DNA of 37,823 nucleotides, from IMG/VR virus record IMGVR_UViG_3300020457_000026, positions 1-37,823 of that record; one strand, written 5' to 3'. The notes under the pieces are model-generated. The model worked only from the letters and a program-made list of their open reading frames with translations, had not been told where the DNA came from and did no database searches. Below, one piece after another: positions 16,065 to 24,013 of the stretch. Position 1 is the first letter of the stretch; each line of letters opens with the position of its first letter. Both the position numbers and the translations under genes were made by a program. Source of the DNA: a virus.

Positions 16065-19000
16065 TGTTAACATACGGATTAACACAAAAAGATAAAGAAC
16101 AATTAGAAATCAAAAAAAATCTGTATACAGGTTTTGGAAGAGATGGTCGTGATTATATTCATTTGTATGTTTATCAATCTGATACGCCTGATGTTGATGA
16201 TAATGATGTATTGATAAAAGATGAAATCTTTCCATTAGATGTTGTTGAGTTCCAAGATGATAAAACAATGGATTTAGATATTGGTACTCATCTTCGTGCC
16301 ATGGGTTTTGAGAGTGGAACACATAAAGTAAAATATCTTTTTCTAAGAAGATTGGCTGGTAAAGATGAAGTTGTATTTGTAAATGAAGATGGTGAGATAC
16401 ATACCAATAGAGTTCAAACAAAAGTTATCAACGGAAAAACAAGATACTATGCTACCAAGAAATTCGGTAAAAGTCAATCAAGACAACAATTAAAAGAAAT
16501 ATTTCCTAAAGATTTAAAATATGTAATAAAGAAAATATCAGGTGATAGAACTGAATTAGAAATTGATTGTCAAGAAATAAATAATAATATTTACAAGAAA
16601 AATTTTAGAGAAATAAACAAGATAATAAATTATACACCAACAACATTAGTAAATGATTCTAATACAGGTACTATCAGATTTGATTTAACAGACCCTACTA
16701 TACTGATTGCTAATTTAGATAAGAATGATAGAGGGTTTACTGATTCTATGGTGGGTGGTGAAATAACTATAAAAGGTGTTTATTCAATCACGAGTGACCA
16801 ATTGGTTATACCAGAGATTCCACCAATAGATTTATCTGAACCATTATTCACACCACAAGAATTTGAACCTACTAATGTTATACTTGAGAGGGTAGTATCA
16901 AATGACCCACCATCTATTCCTGAATTGGTAGATGAAAAGATACAAGATTATGAAGATGGAAACTATGATAATGATAGATATGGTAGTGTTTGTTTTCATG
17001 GAGATACACGAGTTAAATTAAGTAACAATCGTTCTGTACCAATCAAAATGATTAGACCAGGTATGAAAGTTAAAACCGAACAAGGTTATGCAAAAGTTCT
17101 TAAAGTAGTTAAAGATGGAAGACCTGATGGTGAAAGATTAGTAAAGTTTGGTAGGTTGATTACTACAGATAACCATCCGATAAAATATCGTGGTCAATGG
17201 TACATGGCAAAAGAAGTTGGAAAATTATTTCAATCAAAATCATTAGAGGTATGGAATCTTATATTAGATAAACACCACACAATATATGCTAACAATGTTG
17301 TTAGTGCTACACTTGGTAAGTGGGATAGTATAGAACAATTCTTATATCAGAAAAATCATCGTATCAATATGTTAAGAGCACAAGATGAAGATTATGGTGG
17401 AGATGGTGGAGTCGGTGGAGGCGGAGGTGGTTCTTCAAGTGGTGAGGGTGATAGTCCAGGTACTACCATTCCTACAAGAGAATCAATACCAAATTCAAAT
17501 GCCTATCAATCTGATAATGAAATTATAGTAGATGATATTGTACCAAGTGTTACTCGTGAGTTCTTAGAATCTAATTTTGCGGTATCAAGACAATTACCAA
17601 ATCCTGTTCCACCACCACCACCAGCTACAATCATACCTATAGATTATAAGGCTAGAATCGTTGAGGTATTAGATTTTAACAGAGTGAGAGTGGATATAAG
17701 TTATGAACAAGGTGCTAATAATACAGACCATAGTGGTGAGGATACTTCGAAAGATATATATCAAGAGTTCATGGTTCAGTTTACAAAATCACAAATAAAA
17801 AGATTGAATTCTTATTTAGTTATAAATGGTACTTATAATCTAATCACTAACATAAAAGATAATCCAAATGGTACTTCTCGTTTTATAAAAGTGTATTCAC
17901 CAATTATTGATGAGATTGAGGAAATGGATTTATGTTACTTTGTAGATGAGAAAATGGAACCATACAGAGATATCGTTGAATTAGTACCATTTGTAGAAGA
18001 GGAAGAAGAAGTATTATTTTTGAGGTTACCAGATTTTAATTCTGTTAACAATCCAATCAATATGAGGTCTACTAACTTTAATAATTTTGACCAATTGGTT
18101 GGAAGTGATACTACCGTATCACAAGATATACAAAACAAAGTACTATCACAAAGTTTATTAGATGTACAAGTTAATGTAGATTACACAAAAAGAACTGATG
18201 CTATTGATGAGTTCGAACCAGATTTTGGTTTTGGTAATTTTGTAACCTTTGGTAGTGCTGAAAAGAGAATAAATAATTTTAAAAAGAAATTAGAGTTAAT
18301 ACAAACTTATACTTCTTCAAGTTTAGCATTAAATAATGTTACTGGTTCGGCGAGAACAAGAACTGAGTTTGATAATAAAAAGAGAAGAGTAATAAATTCA
18401 TTTGACCCTTATGAACATTTTTTATATTTTGAAAGTGCATCAGCGGCATCAAGTTCAATCGGTGAATTCTATGATGCAAGTTGGCCAAAAGATAATTCTA
18501 CCGAACCATATATTGTATCACATACAAGTAGTTCAGTAGCTACAACATGGTACAATACTTGGACGGGATATGCTAAAAGTTATGATAGATTGAATCGTGA
18601 AAGATTGGTAAATAACTTACCACTTCATGTTACTGCTGATACAGAGAATAACTTCTTTTTAGATTTTATGGATATGATTGGTCAACAATTTGATGAGATA
18701 TTTGTTTACACAAGACACTTTACTGATATCAATGAAAGAACAAGTAAATTAAGTGAGGGTATTTCTAAAGATATCGTAAGAGAAGTTGCAAAATCTGTAG
18801 GGATAGATGTAGTGAATGGTAATGATTTATTAATTTTACCACAATACCTTTTAGGTAAAGATTCTGATGGTACAGATTTATTTGAAACACCACAAGAAAA
18901 AGTAACAGAAGAAATATGGAAAAGAATACTTGCTAATACACCATTCTTCTTAAAAACAAAAGGAACGATAAGAGCTCTAAAAGGATTGATGAATTGTTAT

Positions 19001-20953
19001 GGTATACCAAGTTCAATACTTAGAGTTCGTGAGTATGGTGGACCCGATAAAGGAACAAGAGTTAGTTTCGAAATAAAAAGAAAGTTTACTTATGCATTAG
19101 ATTTTAAATCAAATGAGTATTTACGATTGCCTTGGAAAGATGATTCTAATTCAATGAAACCACAAACCGTTGAGTTTAGATTTAGAAGTCCTATATCAAA
19201 AGACCAAGTGTTAGTACACAAAGGTAGTGGTAATGATAGTTGGGCAATACAATTACAAGATAACGGACAAACTGATAATTTTGGTTTCTTACAATTTGCA
19301 CTTAGTTCTTCTATAGGTGTTACACGAATTTCATCATCACTACAACCATTTTATAATGATGATATGTGGAGTGTGATGTTAACAAGAAAATCTTCAAGTG
19401 GAGCAGATTTAACAGCAGATACTCATACACAAAAAATTAAATATGAATTAACTACAAAACAATATGATGCCACACGAGAAGTAATTTTATATCAAACAAG
19501 TCAAAGTGTAGTATTGGATGGTAGTACATCAGCCAATGCTTATAACAATGGTTTTGTTACAGATGGTGATGTTATATTAGGTGGTAGTGGTAGTTCAGGA
19601 TACTTTACAGATTTTAGTGGTTCGATGATGGAGTTCAGATTATGGAGTGAACCATTATCACAAAGTTCATTTGATAATCATGTAAGAGCACCAAAATCTT
19701 ATAATGGAAACACTACATCATCATACTATGATAATTTACTTTTTAGGGCTGAATTAAATAATAATGTTAATTTACAAACATTCCCAAGTGCTTCTCAAGA
19801 TACATCAAATGCTAAGTTGTATCACACGAGTGCAAGTGCTCATGATTTTACAGGTAACAATTTTAGAAGTATTGTAGATAAAGAACAATTGAAAGTTCCT
19901 AATCTTGGACCTCAAAGAAGAAATGCTACAAAGATTAGAATCGAAGATACAACATTGAGTGGCCCACTTTCATCTAATATTAGAAGAGAGAAATCATCAC
20001 AAGATTTTGCACCTGTAGATAGTAATAAGTTGGGAGTTTATTTTTCACCAACGGATATTGTGAATGAAGATATCATTTATAGTATAGCTAACTTTGATTT
20101 TGATAATCAAGTTGGTGACCCAAGAGACCAATACAAATTATCTTACAGAGGATTAACATACTCACAAAATCAATATTGGAAAAAGTATGATAGAACAAAT
20201 AACTTTTGGGATTATATGAGAATCATAAATTTTTATGATAATAGTTTATGGACACAATTAAGAAACTTAACACCAGCAAGAGCAAATACTACATTGGGTT
20301 TATTAATAGAACCAAACATTTTAGAAAGAAGTAAAGAAATAGTTGGACAACCACCTGAGTTTACAAATGAGTATTTTGAAAATGCTGGACACTTTGATTT
20401 TGGTTTACAAATTACAGATAGAGTAAGTGGTTCTTCTGTACCATTTACATTTAGTGGTGAGTTTAAAATGTTCGGACAAGGTATCACTAATACAAAAGAT
20501 GGTACAATAAATTTACATAATACTGAGAGTGGTTCACTTGGTAACTTAGGTTTACCATCATTGGTACACTTAAATGAAATAAATCCAAGAAGTGAATTCA
20601 GTACAACATATGCTACTGCAAGTATCACATTTGGTGGAACCAATACAGAATTTACCGAGACGGTACAACCCTTTATCAGTAGTTCAAGAATATCTGAACA
20701 CAATGAGATAAAGAGGATGATTTATACAAGTTCATTAGATGCTCTAACTGATACACCATTTAGTTCATCATTCGAACCTGCTGAGTTTCAGAGTATGGCT
20801 TACGAATCAAACTTGTTTAGATTATTTTATAAAGGACAATTATTAACAAAAGATAATACAATAGATGGAAAAGACCCTGTTGAGATAACTATAACTTCAC
20901 CTACTAAACTTGTTACACAAGAACCAGGTGAATCAAAACTTAAAGTGGAATAA
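16064..20953 (+). CDS. Giant baseplate/tail structural protein with an embedded Hint (intein-like) domain, 1629 aa
   Basis: Largest protein here, placed where T4-like phages carry gp7-type wedge or fibre proteins. Residues 1-309 form a strand-rich N-terminal part. A Hint domain occupies about 310-418: Cys at 310 (CFHGDTRV), IRPGMKV, TTDNHP with T368/H371, and VWNLILDKHHTIYANN. The end reads NNVVSATLG, without the His-Asn plus nucleophile needed for splicing. A Gly-rich linker (~445-465) and a proline run (~515) follow. Residues ~1030-1210 look like a concanavalin/LamG-type sandwich (PQTVEFRFRSPIS...MMEFRLWSEPLS). Autocleavage at C310 is possible but unproven. The ATG overlaps the upstream stop. 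Confidence 0.85.
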   Translation: MLTYGLTQKDKEQLEIKKNLYTGFGRDGRDYIHLYVYQSDTPDVDDNDVLIKDEIFPLDVVEFQDDKTMDLDIGTHLRAMGFESGTHKVKYLFLRRLAGKDEVVFVNEDGEIHTNRVQTKVINGKTRYYATKKFGKSQSRQQLKEIFPKDLKYVIKKISGDRTELEIDCQEINNNIYKKNFREINKIINYTPTTLVNDSNTGTIRFDLTDPTILIANLDKNDRGFTDSMVGGEITIKGVYSITSDQLVIPEIPPIDLSEPLFTPQEFEPTNVILERVVSNDPPSIPELVDEKIQDYEDGNYDNDRYGSVCFHGDTRVKLSNNRSVPIKMIRPGMKVKTEQGYAKVLKVVKDGRPDGERLVKFGRLITTDNHPIKYRGQWYMAKEVGKLFQSKSLEVWNLILDKHHTIYANNVVSATLGKWDSIEQFLYQKNHRINMLRAQDEDYGGDGGVGGGGGGSSSGEGDSPGTTIPTRESIPNSNAYQSDNEIIVDDIVPSVTREFLESNFAVSRQLPNPVPPPPPATIIPIDYKARIVEVLDFNRVRVDISYEQGANNTDHSGEDTSKDIYQEFMVQFTKSQIKRLNSYLVINGTYNLITNIKDNPNGTSRFIKVYSPIIDEIEEMDLCYFVDEKMEPYRDIVELVPFVEEEEEVLFLRLPDFNSVNNPINMRSTNFNNFDQLVGSDTTVSQDIQNKVLSQSLLDVQVNVDYTKRTDAIDEFEPDFGFGNFVTFGSAEKRINNFKKKLELIQTYTSSSLALNNVTGSARTRTEFDNKKRRVINSFDPYEHFLYFESASAASSSIGEFYDASWPKDNSTEPYIVSHTSSSVATTWYNTWTGYAKSYDRLNRERLVNNLPLHVTADTENNFFLDFMDMIGQQFDEIFVYTRHFTDINERTSKLSEGISKDIVREVAKSVGIDVVNGNDLLILPQYLLGKDSDGTDLFETPQEKVTEEIWKRILANTPFFLKTKGTIRALKGLMNCYGIPSSILRVREYGGPDKGTRVSFEIKRKFTYALDFKSNEYLRLPWKDDSNSMKPQTVEFRFRSPISKDQVLVHKGSGNDSWAIQLQDNGQTDNFGFLQFALSSSIGVTRISSSLQPFYNDDMWSVMLTRKSSSGADLTADTHTQKIKYELTTKQYDATREVILYQTSQSVVLDGSTSANAYNNGFVTDGDVILGGSGSSGYFTDFSGSMMEFRLWSEPLSQSSFDNHVRAPKSYNGNTTSSYYDNLLFRAELNNNVNLQTFPSASQDTSNAKLYHTSASAHDFTGNNFRSIVDKEQLKVPNLGPQRRNATKIRIEDTTLSGPLSSNIRREKSSQDFAPVDSNKLGVYFSPTDIVNEDIIYSIANFDFDNQVGDPRDQYKLSYRGLTYSQNQYWKKYDRTNNFWDYMRIINFYDNSLWTQLRNLTPARANTTLGLLIEPNILERSKEIVGQPPEFTNEYFENAGHFDFGLQITDRVSGSSVPFTFSGEFKMFGQGITNTKDGTINLHNTESGSLGNLGLPSLVHLNEINPRSEFSTTYATASITFGGTNTEFTETVQPFISSSRISEHNEIKRMIYTSSLDALTDTPFSSSFEPAEFQSMAYESNLFRLFYKGQLLTKDNTIDGKDPVEITITSPTKLVTQEPGESKLKVE

Positions 20954-21019
20954 AACTTGAGTAAGTATATATTTATCTATGAGGTTTTCCATCTCAAATA
21001 AATCAATTAGGAGTAAAAA

Positions 21020-21847
21020 ATGGGATTTCTAAATAATACAAGCGTAACCGTAGATGCCGTTCTTACCAAAAAAGGTCGAGAATTGTTGGCGAGAGGGCAA
21101 GACGAGTTCAAAATCACAAAGTTTGCGTTAGCAGATGATGAGATTGATTACAGTTTGTGGGATGTCGCACACCCAAATGGTTCAAACTTTTATGGTGCTG
21201 TGATTGAGAATATGCCTCTATTGGAAGCTTTTGTTGATGAGAACCAAGTGATGAGATATAAGTTAGTATCCTTACCTAAGAATACTGCCAAACTTCCAAT
21301 ACTTGAAGTTCCATCACCAACATTAAGTTTCAATGGGCCTGGTATTACACAAACCATCACACCAAATACAAGAAATGGTAGTGATAATGAAAGTGGGTAT
21401 AATTTTATATTACACGATGCAACAATAGCAAATTTAACACCTGTTATTGTGGCTAAGAAAGATAGACCTAAAAGGAAAAATGTTCGTAGACGAGGTGGTA
21501 TTGATGAGAGTATTCTCAGTGCAGTACGACGAGGTGGAGCAGGAGCAGCTTTAGGTACTTTTAATGCAGGTGCTGGTAGGAGTGTTATACCACAACCTTT
21601 ACTTGATGAAGATTTCTTAATTGCAAAAGAGATTGAAGATTTACAAGTAAACACAGGTGCAACTACTCCTGTATTCGTTAACGAAGAGGAAAGAAAAAGG
21701 TCTATTACCTTAACAGGTAAATCAGTTAACCTTGTTTCTCGTTCAGTAACTACAGATACTTCAACAAATGTAACGGTAGTTGGTTTAGATAGTGGGGCTA
21801 CATTTAATGTGGCAGTTACTGTTAAGGCTGACCCAAGTAGATTATAA
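21020..21847 (+). CDS. Virion structural protein, 275 aa
   Basis: Preceded by TTAGGAG (ribosome site) after a 66-base gap. The N-terminus (FLNNTSVTVDAVLTKKGREL, EFKITKFALADDEIDYSLW) is a segment I recall as widespread among structural proteins of marine T4-like phages; an exact family name cannot be given. The middle holds a basic Arg/Gly patch (DRPKRKNVRRRGG, AVRRGGAGAALG), and the C-terminus is a beta domain (SITLTGKSVNLVSRSV, NVTVVGLDSGATFNVAVTV). It is likely a tail or fibre-associated component, opening a sub-operon of three structural genes with AGGAG-type ribosome sites. Confidence 0.72.
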   Translation: MGFLNNTSVTVDAVLTKKGRELLARGQDEFKITKFALADDEIDYSLWDVAHPNGSNFYGAVIENMPLLEAFVDENQVMRYKLVSLPKNTAKLPILEVPSPTLSFNGPGITQTITPNTRNGSDNESGYNFILHDATIANLTPVIVAKKDRPKRKNVRRRGGIDESILSAVRRGGAGAALGTFNAGAGRSVIPQPLLDEDFLIAKEIEDLQVNTGATTPVFVNEEERKRSITLTGKSVNLVSRSVTTDTSTNVTVVGLDSGATFNVAVTVKADPSRL

Positions 21848-21857
21848 GGAGTAGAAA

Positions 21858-22868
21858 ATGTCAGTATTTACAAGATTCGATTTTGATAACGATGTAGTAG
21901 AAAATCAAAGAACTAAAGTATCAAGTGGTATCTTTAGTGGTGGTTCAGGAACTCTAAATACTTATTTTAGTTCATCAACCGCTGGTTCAGTAAGTGCATC
22001 TTTCGTAAGTGTATTTAACAAGGCTACTTCAGATGCAACAGCAGAAGTTCAGTTTGATATTGGATATGCTAATGTGGATGGAAGTGGTTCTGCTGGTAAC
22101 ACTACTAAGTTGAACACAGGTGGTAGACAATCTGCCGCTATGTATAGTCAATTTAGAAATGTATTGTTAGCACCAGATACACAAAGATTTACATTTACAG
22201 GAGCTTCTTCAGGTTCAAATGATTTCTACTTTATTACTTTCAACAGAGCAAGAATGAGAGAAAAGATTGACCCAGGCAATTGGGAATTAGTATTAGGTTC
22301 AGCTAATTTAAAACTAATTGATGATAGTGGAGCTTCAAACAATCCAACTGTTAATGAGGGTGGAAGAGTATTTAATATTGTTTCAGGTTCATTAGAAACA
22401 GGTGTAGGAGTTGTTAACACAGCAGCTACATCACAACCAGGTGGATGTTTTGGTTCATTCTTTCCAGATTTAGGAATAATATTATTAGATGCTTCTCAAT
22501 TAGATGCAAGTGCCTCATTAGGTACTGGTAGAAGTGCAGATACATTTGATAATAACAATGCTAAGTTCTTTCAGAGTTTATCTGATGGTGGAAAGTTCCA
22601 AGTTCGTAGAGAAGAAGAAATTAGTTCTACTAACTTTTTCTGTAGGGTGAATAACAAAAGGTATAACTTTAGTTCTAACCCAACATACTTTACAGGTTCA
22701 GATGGAAGTTTCGTACAACCAACATATTTTAAAGACCCTAAAGTTTATATTACAACTGTAGGACTTTATAATGATGATAACGAATTATTAGCAGTTGCTA
22801 AATTAAGTAAACCAATTTTGAAATCATATTCAAGGGAAGCTATCATTAAGGTTAAACTTGACTTCTAA
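21858..22868 (+). CDS. Virion structural protein, paralogue of the next gene, 336 aa
   Basis: Ribosome site AAGGAG just before the ATG. A Ser/Gly/Thr-rich beta protein. Its last ~45 residues (VYITTVGLYNDDNELLAVAKLSKPI...REAIIKVKLDF) closely match the end of the following gene product, so the two share a C-terminal module and probably a common origin. The N-terminal halves have diverged. It is likely an abundant outer virion or fibre protein; a role in host contact is possible but not shown. Confidence 0.72.
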   Translation: MSVFTRFDFDNDVVENQRTKVSSGIFSGGSGTLNTYFSSSTAGSVSASFVSVFNKATSDATAEVQFDIGYANVDGSGSAGNTTKLNTGGRQSAAMYSQFRNVLLAPDTQRFTFTGASSGSNDFYFITFNRARMREKIDPGNWELVLGSANLKLIDDSGASNNPTVNEGGRVFNIVSGSLETGVGVVNTAATSQPGGCFGSFFPDLGIILLDASQLDASASLGTGRSADTFDNNNAKFFQSLSDGGKFQVRREEEISSTNFFCRVNNKRYNFSSNPTYFTGSDGSFVQPTYFKDPKVYITTVGLYNDDNELLAVAKLSKPILKSYSREAIIKVKLDF

Positions 22869-22879
22869 GGGAAACCGAA

Positions 22880-23893
22880 ATGTTAAAAAACATTGACCCA
22901 TCAAATAAGTCAATAAAACCATTTAAAGTTTTTAAAGATTTCACTCTCACAAATATTGATAGTGGGAGTGGACACTTTGCTTTGAAAGCAGAGAGTGGTT
23001 CTATTCTTAACTTCCAAACAGGTTCAGCCGCATCACAATCTTTCGGTGAGTATATCCCAAGTGCCAGTAAATTTAGTATGGGAACTTTCTATAGTTTACC
23101 TACTTGGCACTCTGTAAATCAGTTGTACTACAAGAGAAAGAATGAACCTTTCGGAAACTTTGGTAAAAATGATTCTAATAAAATGAATCGTGAACTAAAC
23201 TCGACCGCCAGAGTATTTACAATCCCACGAAACTTATTTGGTGAACAAGTTAAACCTGGTAGTATTGAATTAAATGTTACCATCTCTGGTGTAACATATA
23301 CATTAAAAGATGATGGTGATGGTAACATTTATGATTTCGCTCACTCTGCAAGTTTTGCAGCATTCAAATCAAGTTCGTTTAATCGGGCTCAAGGTGTTGA
23401 ATCAAATGGAAGTGGTAGTGAGGTTGGAAATGTTATTTATGAACATGGTCAAATTATAATTACTGATACAGGTTCATATTCAGAAGCAGGTACAAGTACA
23501 GGTCATACATTGAAGTATAAAGCAACACAAACAATATATGAACACGAGTATCTTGTAGAAATAGAACCAAATGAATTTAACAGAACTACTAATATAAGTG
23601 CAACACAAGATAGAAGTGGTAGTTTAACTATAGCAGAGGGAAGTGTTAATATCAGTAATTTCTTCCCACCTGGTGACCAACCGACTGGAGCTGGTACAGG
23701 TAGTTTCAAAACTTCATACAATGCCGCACAACGATATGAGGGATTCGTAACTCATTCCGAGTTCAGACCTTATGTTACTACAGTTGGTTTGTATAACGAT
23801 AGTGATGAGTTGATGGCGATAGGAAAGATTGCAAAACCAATAAAATTAAGTAACGATGTTACCACAACAATCGTTGTAAGGTTTGATATATAA
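22880..23893 (+). CDS. Virion structural protein, paralogue of the previous gene, 337 aa
   Basis: Same length as the preceding product (337 versus 336) and the same C-terminal module: PYVTTVGLYNDSDELMAIGKIAKPI...TTTIVVRFDI. The middle carries GSIELNVTISGVTYTLKDDGDGNIYD and repeated Ser/Gly-rich strands, as expected for a tail/fibre subunit. It is the last gene of the structural block; a 120-base gap with a repeated AT-rich motif follows. Tandem duplication with divergence of the N-terminal part is the simplest explanation. Confidence 0.72.
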   Translation: MLKNIDPSNKSIKPFKVFKDFTLTNIDSGSGHFALKAESGSILNFQTGSAASQSFGEYIPSASKFSMGTFYSLPTWHSVNQLYYKRKNEPFGNFGKNDSNKMNRELNSTARVFTIPRNLFGEQVKPGSIELNVTISGVTYTLKDDGDGNIYDFAHSASFAAFKSSSFNRAQGVESNGSGSEVGNVIYEHGQIIITDTGSYSEAGTSTGHTLKYKATQTIYEHEYLVEIEPNEFNRTTNISATQDRSGSLTIAEGSVNISNFFPPGDQPTGAGTGSFKTSYNAAQRYEGFVTHSEFRPYVTTVGLYNDSDELMAIGKIAKPIKLSNDVTTTIVVRFDI

Positions 23894-24013
23894 CACATAA
23901 CCAACAAATTATTTTTTATATATATTATATTTATTATTGAACTAAATTAAGGCTACACCATACCCGTATGTTCAAGCGGGACGATTATAAACAACATATA
24001 AAGGAAAATACTC
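23894..24013 (+). promoter_or_regulatory. Leader/promoter region before the envelope module
   Basis: A 120-base gap. TATTTATTATTGA at 23928-23940 is an exact 13-base copy of 9414-9426, in the gap before the structural operon. Further on, CATAC-CC-GTATG (23959-23970) is a small palindrome and CCCG...CGGG (23963-23980) a short inverted repeat, either of which could be an operator or leader hairpin. A ribosome site AAAGGA precedes the ATG at 24014. Confidence 0.4.

Noticed and set aside
16991-17318. Full splicing intein with homing endonuclease
   Set aside because: The domain is only about 105 residues, with no endonuclease motif and no His-Asn plus nucleophile at the end.
20233-21654. Long minus-strand ORFs at 20233-20703 and 21190-21654
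   Set aside because: They lie antisense within structural genes, have no ribosome sites or recognisable domains, and follow from codon bias of the + strand genes.
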